Shown: positions 53,310 to 62,883, counted from the first letter of the stretch. The stretch is 64,000 bases of DNA from Salinimicrobium terrae DSM 17865 (GCF_000424665.1 NZ_AUKI01000017.1:62001-126000), one strand, 5' to 3'. Made by a program: numbers and translations. Notes: a model not told the origin generated them from the sequence alone.

Positions 53310-54007
53310 AAAAGCTGAATTCTTTCCAAATTGACAGCCTTTATAGCTTTACTCAGCAGCATTATGTGGACTATTATGACGTCCAAACAGAGCTCGTAGA
53401 TCATCTCGCCAGTGGAATTGAAGAACAGTGGCAGGAAGATCCAGATCTTCCTTTCGAGCAGGCTCTGCAAAAGGAGTTTAAAAAGTTTGGTGTCTATGGG
53501 TTTTCAGATGTGGTGGAGAAAAGGGTGCGGACAATGGAGAAAAAATATTTCAAGCTTATCCTAAAGGAGATTTCTACTCTTTTAACCAAACCGTTTGTTG
53601 CTTTTCCTGTTATTCTGTTGTTTTTAGCTTGTTATTTCGTTCTTAAATTGGAAAACGGATTTTATTATATTACCTACGCCACCTTTGCTTATTTCCTGGT
53701 GCTGATAATTTATGCTACCAGAAAATCATATTCCTTAAAGCAGAAAAAGAAATCCGGAAAAAAAATTCTTTTACTCGAAGCTGTAATATGTAATGCAGGC
53801 AGTTATTTAGTATTTTTTTATTTACCCTTTCAAGTGGTTTCCTCTGGTTTGGATTCAGGGAGGGTAGAGAATGTTTATATTCAGGTTCTTTTATCTGCAC
53901 TTATTTCGTTCCTGGTTTTGGCCAGTTATGTCTGCTTCTACTACTTACCAAAAAAGAAAGATGAAATTCTGCATAATGCTCATTCCGAAATAAAGTTTTT
54001 GCAATAG
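53306..54007 (+). CDS. Membrane protein, paralogue of the preceding gene
   Basis: A 233-residue protein. The N-terminal helical region (IDSLYSFTQQHYVDYYDVQ, TELVDHLASGIEEQW) resembles the previous gene, and four or more helices follow (FVAFPVILLFLACYFVL, ITYATFAYFLVLIIYATR, LLSALISFLVLASYVCFYY). This architecture of a short soluble N-domain plus helices is often found next to PadR and DUF1700-like genes. No function is known. It overlaps the previous gene by 4 bases (ATGA). Confidence 0.7.
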   Translation: MKKLNSFQIDSLYSFTQQHYVDYYDVQTELVDHLASGIEEQWQEDPDLPFEQALQKEFKKFGVYGFSDVVEKRVRTMEKKYFKLILKEISTLLTKPFVAFPVILLFLACYFVLKLENGFYYITYATFAYFLVLIIYATRKSYSLKQKKKSGKKILLLEAVICNAGSYLVFFYLPFQVVSSGLDSGRVENVYIQVLLSALISFLVLASYVCFYYLPKKKDEILHNAHSEIKFLQ

Positions 54008-54059
54008 GTTTGTAACAATTTCTGTAAAGTATCACTAATACTGCTAAAGTTCTGGCCGT

Positions 54060-55544
54060 ATGTTTAAATACTTTATTTCTCTACAGTGGAAAGCCTTTTA
54101 CCGCTCGGCCAGTTTTGGTAAGAGTTTGGGGCTGAAGATTTTCATGGCATTTATTGCCATTTATTTCTCCCTGGTTTTTTTGATCTTGGGAATTGGTCTT
54201 CACCCTTTATTAAAAGAAGCTTTTCCTGCCGAAGAGCCCTTACAGATCGTTAACCGGTTTTTACTGGTTTATCTTGTGCTGGAACTTGTAATGCGCTTTA
54301 TGTTGCAAACCCTTCCGGTGATGACCGTAAAACCTATGTTGTCTCTTCCCATTCCAAAAGGGAAGGTGGTGAATTATGTGTTGTTACGGTCACTTTTTTC
54401 CTTTTTCAACTTTTTGCCTCTACTGTTGTTTGTGCCTTTTGCCGTATTTACCTGGTATGAGACCAGATTACCTCTGTTATCTATGACAGCCTGGACCGTC
54501 GCTGTTGTTGGGCTCATTCTATGTGTAAACTATATCAATTTTCTTCTGAAAAAGAAATTTGCAGATGATTTAAAGGCTCTGCTTCCTTACCTGATAATTG
54601 TTCTTATTTTCTATGGGCTTGAAAGATTCCGTGTTTTTAGTATCACTGAAGTTTTTGCAACCGGACTAAATTACGTGATTGAAATGCCCTTTTTGACACT
54701 TCTGCCTTTACTGCTCGTCTTTGCTCTTTTCAAGTGGAACCAGAAGGTGCTAAAGAGTAGATTCTATTTAGATGAATCCCTTAAAGGAAAAGTCATTGAA
54801 GCCAGGTCGCAGGATTTTGAATGGCTGCGAAGATTTGGAAGTATTGCACCATTCCTGCAGCTAGACCTTAAATTAATTTGGCGCAACAAACGACCAAAGA
54901 CGCTAATTTTCATTTCTCTGCTAATTATGGGCTACGGAATGATCTTTTACCCGCAGGAAAATTATCAAAATATGCAGTTCGTTTTTGTTTTTGTGGGGAT
55001 CTTTATGACCGGGATTTTCATGATCAATTTCGGGCAGTTCATACCCGCCTGGGATTCATCATACTACTCCATGATGATGGCTCAAAATATTCCGCTGAAG
55101 CAATATCTCACGGCCAAGGCAGCTTTGATCACCTTCAGCATTGTTTTACTTACCATCCTCACTACTCCTTACGTGTATTTTGGTTATAATATTCTTCTCA
55201 TAAATATTGTATGCGCTCTTTACAACATTGGGATCAATGTGCCGGTACTGTTATTTGCAGGATCCTATAATCGAAAAAGAATTGATTTGGAAAAAAGCCC
55301 TTTTATGAACTATCAGGGAACGGGAGCTGCACAATGGCTGGTCGGACTGCCATTACTTATTGTGCCCATACTGGTTTTTTGGCTGCTTGATAAATTTGTT
55401 TCCTTTGAAGCTGCAATCATTGTCCTGGCATCTCTTGGACTGCTGGGAATAATCTTTAAAAAGGCCATTATGGAACAGGTGACACAATCTTACAGAAAAA
55501 ACAAATATGCCATGATCAATGGCTTTAAACAAACAGGAGAATAG
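54060..55544 (+). CDS. ABC-2 type transporter permease (DUF5687-like)
   Basis: A 494-residue polytopic protein with about 12 helices. Notable are VKPMLSLPIPKGKVVNYVLLRSL near the N-terminus and the central soluble segment SRFYLDESLKGKVIEARS. This matches the DUF5687 family of Bacteroidota membrane proteins that pair with ABC ATPases. It is followed directly by its ATPase gene, one base after its stop. The substrate is unknown. Confidence 0.82.
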   Translation: MFKYFISLQWKAFYRSASFGKSLGLKIFMAFIAIYFSLVFLILGIGLHPLLKEAFPAEEPLQIVNRFLLVYLVLELVMRFMLQTLPVMTVKPMLSLPIPKGKVVNYVLLRSLFSFFNFLPLLLFVPFAVFTWYETRLPLLSMTAWTVAVVGLILCVNYINFLLKKKFADDLKALLPYLIIVLIFYGLERFRVFSITEVFATGLNYVIEMPFLTLLPLLLVFALFKWNQKVLKSRFYLDESLKGKVIEARSQDFEWLRRFGSIAPFLQLDLKLIWRNKRPKTLIFISLLIMGYGMIFYPQENYQNMQFVFVFVGIFMTGIFMINFGQFIPAWDSSYYSMMMAQNIPLKQYLTAKAALITFSIVLLTILTTPYVYFGYNILLINIVCALYNIGINVPVLLFAGSYNRKRIDLEKSPFMNYQGTGAAQWLVGLPLLIVPILVFWLLDKFVSFEAAIIVLASLGLLGIIFKKAIMEQVTQSYRKNKYAMINGFKQTGE

Positions 55545-55545
55545 G

Positions 55546-56289
55546 ATGATAACAGCAACAAATCTTTCGAAAGTTTATGGCGGTACCCAGGTGCTTAATA
55601 TCGAACATCTTGAGATCCCGAGGGGCCAGAGCTTCGGATTGGTGGGAAACAATGGGGCCGGAAAAACCACCTTTTTCAGTCTTTTGCTGGATCTTATCCA
55701 GCCTACTACCGGTAATGTTTTCAACAATGATATCACGGTGAGCCAAAGCGAAGCATGGAAACCTTTCACTTCTTCCTTTATTGATGAAAGTTTTCTCATT
55801 GGCTATCTTACACCGGAGGAATACTTCAATTTTGTTGGGGAACTTCGTAACCGCAATAAAGCCGATGTCAATTCCTTTCTTCAAAAATTCGATGAGTTTT
55901 TTAATGGAGAGATTCTTGGCAGGAAAAAATATTTGCGGGATCTATCGAAAGGAAACCAGAAGAAAGTGGGAATAGTTGCTGCTCTTTTAGGAGATCCTGA
56001 AGTTGTGATCCTTGACGAACCTTTTGCCAATTTGGATCCCAGTACTCAAATTAGACTTAAAGCACTTATTAAAGAATTAACGGATAATTCTGAAATAACA
56101 GTTTTAATCTCCAGCCATGATCTTATTCATGTTACCGAAGTTTGTGAGCGCATTGTAGTGCTGGACAAGGGACATGTGGTTAATGATATTAAAACTTCTG
56201 AAGCCACCTTAAAAGAACTGGAGCAATATTTTGCAGGAGCAGCGGTAAAAGTTAAAGAAGTGAATGAATCTTCTGAAAACATTTTATAA
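55546..56289 (+). CDS. ABC transporter ATP-binding protein
   Basis: 247 residues from ATG 55546 (MITATNLSKVYGG), just after the permease stop. It shows Walker A FGLVGNNGAGKTT, the signature RDLSKGNQKKVGIVAALLGD, Walker B VVILDEPFANLD and the H-loop ISSHDLIHV. It energises the DUF5687-like permease as an ABC-2 exporter. In related clusters a PadR regulator controls such pairs. Confidence 0.93.
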   Translation: MITATNLSKVYGGTQVLNIEHLEIPRGQSFGLVGNNGAGKTTFFSLLLDLIQPTTGNVFNNDITVSQSEAWKPFTSSFIDESFLIGYLTPEEYFNFVGELRNRNKADVNSFLQKFDEFFNGEILGRKKYLRDLSKGNQKKVGIVAALLGDPEVVILDEPFANLDPSTQIRLKALIKELTDNSEITVLISSHDLIHVTEVCERIVVLDKGHVVNDIKTSEATLKELEQYFAGAAVKVKEVNESSENIL

Positions 56290-56290
56290 G

Positions 56291-56608
56291 ATGATTGCAC
56301 GAATATGGCACGGCACCACTACAAAAGAGAATGCAAGTGCATATGAGCAACTGGTAACTACCAAAATATTTAGGGAAATTGAAGCCAAAACAGGTGAAGG
56401 TTTTCACGGTGTAGAGTTATTTAAAAGAGAAACGGCCGAAGAAGTAGAATTCACAACAATGATTTGGTTCAAAGATCTTGAGACCATAAAAAAGCTTACA
56501 GGCGAAGATTATGAGACGGCTTATGTTCCTGAAGAAGCCAGAAAGATTCTTTCTCATTTTGATGAAAAGGTCATTCATTCTCATCTTCTTTATTCTACTC
56601 GCCAATAG
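56291..56608 (+). CDS. Antibiotic biosynthesis monooxygenase (ABM)-like small protein
   Basis: 105 residues from ATG 56291 (MIARIWHGTTTKENASAYEQ), immediately after the ATPase stop. The start strand and AYEQLVTTKIF helix, then TMIWFKDLETIKKLTGEDY, fit a dimeric alpha/beta ferredoxin-like ABM fold. A specific enzymatic role is not shown. It is the last gene of the PadR-headed run before a 115-base gap. Confidence 0.65.
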   Translation: MIARIWHGTTTKENASAYEQLVTTKIFREIEAKTGEGFHGVELFKRETAEEVEFTTMIWFKDLETIKKLTGEDYETAYVPEEARKILSHFDEKVIHSHLLYSTRQ

Positions 56609-56723
56609 TTTAGTTTGAATACCCGTTCCCGGTATAGTTCCACAAAAAATTTAACTATTTTTACCCTCCACTATAATAATTACGGCACTTATAAGTTATT
56701 GCTAGTAAGAAGAATCAGCTGAT

Positions 56724-59270
56724 TTGAAATTATTTATAAAGGCTACTGCCATTCTATTCCTGTTAATTTCAATAACAGGTTGTTCGAGGAAAAAAAATAC
56801 ATTTCTCAACCGTAACTGGCATGCCGTCACAGCCGAATATAACACCCTGTACAATGGGAATTTAGCGCTTGATTTGGGAATTGAAGCCCTTAATGAGCGT
56901 TATCTTGATAACTATTGGCATGTACTGCCGGTAGAGCGTATGGAGATTAGGGAAGAGGTGTTGGCTCCAGGAGAAAATATTAATCCAAACTTTCTGGTAG
57001 CCGAAGAAAAAGCGGTGAAAGCGATTCAGCGACACTCAATGTTGATCGAAGGAGGAGAGAAAAATCCGCAGATAGACGAAGCATATCTGTTGCTGGGAAA
57101 AGCCAGGTATTATGATCAACGTTTTGTGCCGGCGCTGGAAGCGTTTAACTACATCCTGCACAAATATCCACTCAGCAATACAATTAATGAGGCTAGAATT
57201 TGGCGGGAAAAAACAAATATGCGTCTCGAATTTGATCAATTGGCCATACAGAACCTAAAAAAGATCCTGGAGAGTGAGCGTCTGGAAGAGGATGATAGAG
57301 CAGAGGCTTCGGCCACACTGGCCCAGGCCTATCTGAACATCAATGCTCCCGATAGTGCTGTGGCACATATTCACCATGCAGCTCAAACTACAGATGTAAA
57401 AAATAAAGAAGGTCGGTACTGGTACATTACCGGTCAATTATATGATGTCGTTGGGAAACCCGACAGTGCTTCTTACGCATTTGACCAGGTGATAGATCTT
57501 AATCGCAAAATCCCCCGCATCTACCTGGTGAACGCGATGATAAGACAAATAGAATTTGCAAATGCCACAGCAGGAGAGAAAGCATTGATCCTTGATCAGC
57601 TTAATCAACTTGCAGAAGATAGAGAGAACAGGCCTTACCTTGATAAAATTTACTTCCAGCTCGCAGAATTTCATTATCAACAGGATTCTGCCAGCCTGGC
57701 CATAGATTATTATAATCGGTCTCTTCGAACTCCTTCCAATAACGTTTACCTGCAGTCCCTGGATTATCAAACTCTTGGAAATATATATTTTGATGCTGCC
57801 CGTTACGAAGTTGCAGGGGCATATTTTGACAGCACCTTAACAAAACTTCCTGATAATAGCAGGGAGTACAGGCTCATCAAGAGGAAAAGGGATAATCTTG
57901 ACGATGTGATCTACTATGAAACCATGGCACGTAAAGCCGACAGTATCTTGTATATAGCTTCACTTTCCGAAGAGGAACAACTGGAATATTTTCGAAATCA
58001 CACAGGGAAATTAAGAGAACGAGCGGCTGATAATGCCCAACGTCCCGAACAACAACAGGCCGTACAAAATTTCTTTGAAACGAAACGTCCTGCCATGCCC
58101 GGCGTACCGAATCCCGGTTCCTCCTTTTACTTTTATAATCCTACGGTAGTTTCCTTTGGAAAACAGGAGTTTTTTAGGTTGTGGGGTGACAGGGAGTTGG
58201 CGGATAATTGGCGTACGCGACGAATAAGTGGAGGCGGCGAAGATCTCGCTACTGAGGGAATAACTGAATTGTTAGACAACGATCCAAAATTTGATCCTCA
58301 AACTTATATGAATTCTATTCCTGCAGACCCTGCTGTTTTGGATAGTATAAAGGGAGATTTAAATTTTGCCAGTTACCAACTTGGTTTGATCTACAAGGAT
58401 AAATTTAATGAAAACGAATTGGCAGCCGATAGATTGGAATTTATGCTTGGAAATGAACCCGAGGAGAGACTAGAGTTGCCGGCAAAATATAACCTCTATA
58501 AAGTGTACGTGGATCTGGGAATGACTGCAAAAGCGCAATCTCTCAAGATAGATATTTTAGCTGCATATCCTGAATCGAGGTATGCGGCAATTTTGTCGAA
58601 CCCTGAAAATCTTTTGCGGGATGAGAATAACCCCACAGCTATTTATGAAGAGCTTTATCATAAGTATGATGAGCAGAGATTTACTGAAGTTATTGACCAA
58701 ATTAACCGGCTCACAGCTGAACTTACAGGAGATGAGATCGTCCCCAAACTGGAGCTTCTAAAAGCAATGGCCGAGGGAAGACTTTACGGCTTTAATTCAT
58801 ATAAAGAAGGTCTCAATTATGTTGCACTTAATTACCCGCAGTCCATTGAAGGAAAGAAAGCCCAGGAAATTTTGAGTAATGCTTTGCCCTCTTTGGCGGG
58901 AGCTGAATTTGCACCAGATACTTTATCTAATTCTTTTAAACTGGTCTATTCTTTTGAGAAAGAAGAACGTCAGGGAGCAAGCGAATTGCAGCAGAAACTT
59001 GAAGAAGCCCTGCAGGAATTAGGTTATTCCGCTGAAATTTCGAAAGATGTGTACAATCAGGAACTGGATTTTGTTGTGGTGCATGGCTTTACTACCGCAG
59101 CAGGGGCTAATTCTTTTGCTCAACGGCTGGCGGATGAAAAGAAATACGCTATTGATAAAAAATATTTTTATATTTCGACCCCAAACTACAGGATCGTACA
59201 GATCCATAAAAATATTGAAACCTACTTAAGTTCATTAAACACCCCCTACAACAATGTTCAAAAACGATAA
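56724..59270 (+). CDS. sprE: Type IX secretion/gliding periplasmic lipoprotein PorW/SprE
   Basis: An 848-residue lipoprotein with lipobox SITGC. Immediately after is SRKKNTFLNRNWHAVTAEYN, the diagnostic N-terminus of SprE. Numerous tetratricopeptide-like helices follow (for example DEAYLLLGKARYYDQRF), and a short SPOR-like end (FVVVHGFTTAAGANSFAQRL). SprE is needed for the type IX secretion system and gliding in Flavobacterium. No ATG is available: TTG 56724 is the start. It overlaps the bactofilin gene by 17 bases. Confidence 0.92.
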   Translation: MKLFIKATAILFLLISITGCSRKKNTFLNRNWHAVTAEYNTLYNGNLALDLGIEALNERYLDNYWHVLPVERMEIREEVLAPGENINPNFLVAEEKAVKAIQRHSMLIEGGEKNPQIDEAYLLLGKARYYDQRFVPALEAFNYILHKYPLSNTINEARIWREKTNMRLEFDQLAIQNLKKILESERLEEDDRAEASATLAQAYLNINAPDSAVAHIHHAAQTTDVKNKEGRYWYITGQLYDVVGKPDSASYAFDQVIDLNRKIPRIYLVNAMIRQIEFANATAGEKALILDQLNQLAEDRENRPYLDKIYFQLAEFHYQQDSASLAIDYYNRSLRTPSNNVYLQSLDYQTLGNIYFDAARYEVAGAYFDSTLTKLPDNSREYRLIKRKRDNLDDVIYYETMARKADSILYIASLSEEEQLEYFRNHTGKLRERAADNAQRPEQQQAVQNFFETKRPAMPGVPNPGSSFYFYNPTVVSFGKQEFFRLWGDRELADNWRTRRISGGGEDLATEGITELLDNDPKFDPQTYMNSIPADPAVLDSIKGDLNFASYQLGLIYKDKFNENELAADRLEFMLGNEPEERLELPAKYNLYKVYVDLGMTAKAQSLKIDILAAYPESRYAAILSNPENLLRDENNPTAIYEELYHKYDEQRFTEVIDQINRLTAELTGDEIVPKLELLKAMAEGRLYGFNSYKEGLNYVALNYPQSIEGKKAQEILSNALPSLAGAEFAPDTLSNSFKLVYSFEKEERQGASELQQKLEEALQELGYSAEISKDVYNQELDFVVVHGFTTAAGANSFAQRLADEKKYAIDKKYFYISTPNYRIVQIHKNIETYLSSLNTPYNNVQKR

Positions 59271-59673
59271 GGCAAAATCGACAACAGAAAATAGTAAGGA
59301 GCAAAATAAGATCGCTCCCGGCACAAAGATCACCGGAAATATTGAAGCTAAAGGTTGTTTTCGAATTGACGGCTGCGTGGAAGGTACAGTCAAAACACCA
59401 GGAAAGGTTGTAATAGGAAAAGATGGCTCTGTTAACGGAGAACTTGAATGCGAAAATGCCGATATAGAAGGTAAATTTTCCGGCAATCTGAAAATATTGG
59501 GAACTTTGAGCTTAAGAAGTACTGCAGTAATTGAAGGAGAAGCTATAGTTTCAAAACTTGCTGTGGAACCCGGAGCTACTTTTAACGCCACCTGTACGAT
59601 GCGCGGTGGAGTCAAAGCCATCCACAATGAAAGAGGAGAAAGAAAACAGCAACAACAAGAGAAGTCAGCTTAA
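59254..59673 (+). CDS. Bactofilin (polymer-forming cytoskeletal protein)
   Basis: A 139-residue protein. Residues about 20-115 are a right-handed beta-helix with repeating Gly/Ile/Val turns (GTKITGNIEAKGCFRIDG, VVIGKDGSVNGEL, LSLRSTAVIEGEA), the bactofilin core. A short polar tail follows. It forms filaments, usually for cell shape or positioning. It overlaps sprE by 17 bases and the next gene by 47, so the genes are translationally coupled. Confidence 0.9.
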   Translation: MFKNDKAKSTTENSKEQNKIAPGTKITGNIEAKGCFRIDGCVEGTVKTPGKVVIGKDGSVNGELECENADIEGKFSGNLKILGTLSLRSTAVIEGEAIVSKLAVEPGATFNATCTMRGGVKAIHNERGERKQQQQEKSA

Positions 59674-59863
59674 GAATTGGGCGATTTTTTCCGGAATTGC
59701 TTTTCAAATGGGTGCAACTATTTTTATTTGCGCCTGGATCGGGAAAAAACTAGACGAAAATTATCCTATGGAAAAGAACTGGTTTACTATTGGTTTTGTC
59801 CTCTTTGGTTTAGTTGTATCTGTTTACGTAGTTCTACAACAGCTTAAACGCTACAATAATTGA
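59627..59863 (+). CDS. AtpZ/AtpI-like ATP synthase accessory membrane protein
   Basis: 78 residues from ATG 59627 (MKEEKENSNNKRSQLKNW). Two helices (AIFSGIAFQMGATIFICAWIG and FTIGFVLFGLVVSVYVVL) flank GKKLDENYPMEKNW, as in the AtpZ/Gene-1 family that precedes Fo genes. The start lies 47 bases inside the bactofilin gene, in another frame. It ends 4 bases inside the next gene. Role: assembly of the c-ring or Mg/Ca transport, by family knowledge. Confidence 0.82.
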   Translation: MKEEKENSNNKRSQLKNWAIFSGIAFQMGATIFICAWIGKKLDENYPMEKNWFTIGFVLFGLVVSVYVVLQQLKRYNN

Positions 59864-60264
59864 ATCCCATTTTACTAAAAGACCTCCTTAGATTTTCATT
59901 ACTGCTATTTGCTGTGGCCGGGGCAAGTTACGGTTTGCATTATACTTTTTTTAATTTTCAAGATCCTGATGGAACTCAGGACCTCATAAATTTTTCCTAT
60001 AAATTTAATGTTGGAATCACGCTGCTTTTTACCTCCACAATAATTTTATCCAGTGAACACCTAAAGGAACAACTGGGCTTTATTTTTCTAATTAGCGGAA
60101 TGGTAAAGCTGGGAATCTTCTTTTATTTGAGCAAAACTTCCGGGTTTGTTCTTGACAAATCTGTATTTCTACATTTCTTTGTTCCTTACGCTCTCTGTAT
60201 CGTGGTAGAAATCATCTACATCTCAAAAATTCTAAATCGCACTAACTTCTCGAAAGACAAGTAA
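59860..60264 (+). CDS. Membrane protein of the ATP synthase locus (DUF6168-like)
   Basis: A 134-residue protein with four helices (FSLLLFAVAGASYGLHY, FNVGITLLFTSTIIL, LGFIFLISGMVKLGIFF, FLHFFVPYALCIVVEIIYI). It occupies the position where a second AtpI-like protein is often found. The DUF number is from memory. It starts at TTG 59860, overlapping the previous stop as TTGA. Function is unknown. Confidence 0.7.
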   Translation: MNPILLKDLLRFSLLLFAVAGASYGLHYTFFNFQDPDGTQDLINFSYKFNVGITLLFTSTIILSSEHLKEQLGFIFLISGMVKLGIFFYLSKTSGFVLDKSVFLHFFVPYALCIVVEIIYISKILNRTNFSKDK

Positions 60265-60329
60265 TTACAGCTCTTTTGCTGTAAAAAAACTATTAGTGTA
60301 TATAGACTGCTTTTTTTTATAGAATTATG

Positions 60330-60337
60330 TACATTTG
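60330..60337 (+). promoter_or_regulatory. -7 element for the atpB operon
   Basis: TACATTTG matches TAnnTTTG, 33 bases before atpB. Upstream, TTACAGC/GCTGTAA (60265-60284) forms a hairpin directly after the preceding gene. Confidence 0.6.
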
Positions 60338-60370
60338 CAGCCGAATTAAAGGACTGTAATTTACCTGAAA

Positions 60371-61483
60371 ATGCAAAAGGAAAACGTTGCGAAGTTTTTA
60401 TTAGCCTGTCTTTTAATGTTTGTGAGCGTTAATTCACAAGCATTTACTGCAAAAGAGCCTCAGGAAGGAGGCGATGCAAAGGTCAATACCGAAGAAGAAA
60501 TCGGGGAATATATTGATCATCACCTTGCCGACTCACATTATGTCAATTTCTTTTCTGACGGGGAAACCGGAGCACATTATGGCTTTCCGCTGCCGGTGAT
60601 CATCTGGGATGATGGTTTGAGAGTATTTTCTTCCGGAGGATTTCACCATGGAGAAGACCTGGTTGAGATTGATGGGCAGCATTACCGTCTTTATCATTCA
60701 AAGATTTACAAAACAGACGCTGAAGGAACTATAACTTATGGTGAAAATGGATTCCCTTCAAATGAACGGCCTCTCGATTTCTCTATAACCAAGAATGTAC
60801 TTTATATGCTTTTGGTGAGTTTGCTGATGCTGGTTATGTTCCGCGCCCTGGCACAATCTTATAAAAAGAGACCTATCCCTAAGAAATTCGGAAGAGTGCT
60901 TGAGCCGCTTGTACTTTATGTACGGGATGAGATCGCTAAGCCAAATATTGGAAAAAATTACAGGAAATACACAGGCTTCCTTTTGACAGTTTTCTTCTTC
61001 ATCTGGATTCTCAACTTGCTTGGAATGACTCCCCTGGGAGTGAATGTAACGGGAAATATTGCTGTTACTATGGCGCTGGCCCTTGTCACATTTTTTATAG
61101 TTCAGTTCAGCGGAAATAAAGATTACTGGAAACATATTTTCTGGATGCCTGGCGTGCCGTGGCCAATGAAGATTATTCTCGCGCCAATAGAAGTACTTGG
61201 TATGTTTACGAAGCCTTTCGCTCTTATGATTCGACTTTTCGCGAACATTACTGCGGGACACGTTATCATTATGACCCTTCTCGGTTTTATTGTGATCTTC
61301 CAAAATTGGATTGCAGGTCCCGCATTTTTTGGATTTACAATTTTTATTGCAATAATTGAATTACTGGTGGCTTTCCTTCAGGCGTATATTTTCACTTTGC
61401 TGAGTGCCCTTTATATTGGGATGGCTGTAGAGGAACACGATGATCATCACCCTGCCGATAATGAGGATATTCCGGTATTATAG
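60371..61483 (+). CDS. atpB: ATP synthase Fo subunit a
   Basis: A 370-residue protein with a signal-like N-terminus (LLACLLMFVSVNSQAF) and a ~130-residue periplasmic extension before the helices, common in Bacteroidota. The proton-channel region KPFALMIRLFANITAGHVI contains the essential Arg. The C-terminal helices include IELLVAFLQAYIFTLLSALYIG. It forms the stator half-channels next to the c-ring. Confidence 0.95.
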   Translation: MQKENVAKFLLACLLMFVSVNSQAFTAKEPQEGGDAKVNTEEEIGEYIDHHLADSHYVNFFSDGETGAHYGFPLPVIIWDDGLRVFSSGGFHHGEDLVEIDGQHYRLYHSKIYKTDAEGTITYGENGFPSNERPLDFSITKNVLYMLLVSLLMLVMFRALAQSYKKRPIPKKFGRVLEPLVLYVRDEIAKPNIGKNYRKYTGFLLTVFFFIWILNLLGMTPLGVNVTGNIAVTMALALVTFFIVQFSGNKDYWKHIFWMPGVPWPMKIILAPIEVLGMFTKPFALMIRLFANITAGHVIIMTLLGFIVIFQNWIAGPAFFGFTIFIAIIELLVAFLQAYIFTLLSALYIGMAVEEHDDHHPADNEDIPVL

Positions 61484-61524
61484 TATAAACATATTTAAGA
61501 GTAAGTTTAATTTTTAATAAATAA

Positions 61525-61728
<204 letters not shown>

Positions 61729-61748
61729 TTGATCAAACAAAAATCTCA

Positions 61749-61775
61749 GGTCTTGCAGCGGTTGGCTGCAAGACC
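61749..61775 (+). promoter_or_regulatory. Intercistronic hairpin between atpE and atpF
   Basis: GGTCTTGCAGC pairs with GCTGCAAGACC around a 5-base loop. No T run follows, so it is not a terminator. Such hairpins often stabilise the atpE message end, which fits the high c-subunit demand. Confidence 0.65.
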
Positions 61776-61816
61776 CGATTTATTACAAATTAAACGATAG
61801 AAGAAATATATAGAAT

Positions 61817-62317
61817 ATGGAAAAGTTAGTCAACGATTTTTCTTTTGGATTATTTTTCTGGCAGATCATTATTCTGGTCACGCTGGTAATATTATTGGCA
61901 AAGTTTGCATGGAAACCAATTTTAGATGCTCTTAATGAAAGGGAGCAGGGGATCCAGAACGCACTTGAATCTGCAGAGAATGCCCGTAAAGAAATGCAAA
62001 ACCTGCAGGCAGATAATGAGAAGTTGTTACAGGAAGCACGTGTGGAGCGTGACAACATGATCAAGGAAGCAAGACAGATCAAGGACAAGATGATCGCTGA
62101 AGCTAAAGAAGATGCCCAGAGAGAAGGAGAGAAAATGATCCAGCAGGCTAAGACTACCATTCAAACTGAAAAGAATGCAGCACTTGCCGATATAAAGAAT
62201 CAGGTAGCTACATTATCTGTTCAAATCGCTGAAAAGGTCATTAGAGAAGAACTTTCTACAAAGGCTAAGCAGGAAAGACTGGTTGAGGACATGCTTAATG
62301 ACGTTACTTTAAATTAA
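61817..62317 (+). CDS. atpF: ATP synthase Fo subunit b
   Basis: A 166-residue protein with one N-terminal helix (LFFWQIIILVTLVILLAKFAW), then a charged long helix (RKEMQNLQADNEKLLQEARV) typical of the peripheral stalk dimer. The membrane helix is followed by KPILDALNEREQGI as in bacterial AtpF. It links subunit a to delta. Confidence 0.95.
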   Translation: MEKLVNDFSFGLFFWQIIILVTLVILLAKFAWKPILDALNEREQGIQNALESAENARKEMQNLQADNEKLLQEARVERDNMIKEARQIKDKMIAEAKEDAQREGEKMIQQAKTTIQTEKNAALADIKNQVATLSVQIAEKVIREELSTKAKQERLVEDMLNDVTLN

Positions 62318-62321
62318 GAAG

Positions 62322-62879
62322 ATGCAGGGAAGCAGAGCAGCCGCAAGATATGCCAAAGCCCTTTTGAGCCTGGCAAAAGATAAGAAGGTCACCCGCGAGG
62401 TGAATGAGGATATGTCCCTCATCAACGAAACTATTAAGAATAGTGACGACCTTAAAGCTTTTCTTAAGAGCCCGGTGATCAAAAATACAATGAAGAAAAA
62501 TGCCCTTTTGGAGATCTTCAAATCAATTAATGGGGTGACTTCAGGATTGTTCGCTATTTTAATTGAGAACAACCGTCTTGATATTCTTCCATTAGTAGCA
62601 AAGGAGTATAACCGCCTTTTCAATGAAATGAATGGCGTACAGGTAGCTAAAGTTACGACTGCAATTCCACTTACTCCTGTTCTTGAAATAAAGATTCAGC
62701 AAAAGGTAAAAGAGCTAACAGGAAATGAGGCTAAGATTGAAAACATTATCGATGAGAGCATCATTGGCGGATTTATCCTTAGAGTGGGTGACATTCAATA
62801 TAACGGCAGTGTCAGCGCCCAGCTTACAAATCTTAATAGGGAATTAAAGAACAATACACACGTTTCAAAATTAAATTAA
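62322..62879 (+). CDS. atpH: ATP synthase F1 subunit delta
   Basis: A 185-residue protein. The N-terminal helices start SRAAARYAKALLSLAKDKK, with DLKAFLKSPVI mid-domain, and the C-terminal ESIIGGFILRVGDIQYNGSV is the family signature. It connects F1 to the b-stalk. It begins 4 bases after atpF. Confidence 0.95.
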   Translation: MQGSRAAARYAKALLSLAKDKKVTREVNEDMSLINETIKNSDDLKAFLKSPVIKNTMKKNALLEIFKSINGVTSGLFAILIENNRLDILPLVAKEYNRLFNEMNGVQVAKVTTAIPLTPVLEIKIQQKVKELTGNEAKIENIIDESIIGGFILRVGDIQYNGSVSAQLTNLNRELKNNTHVSKLN

Positions 62880-62883
62880 AACC

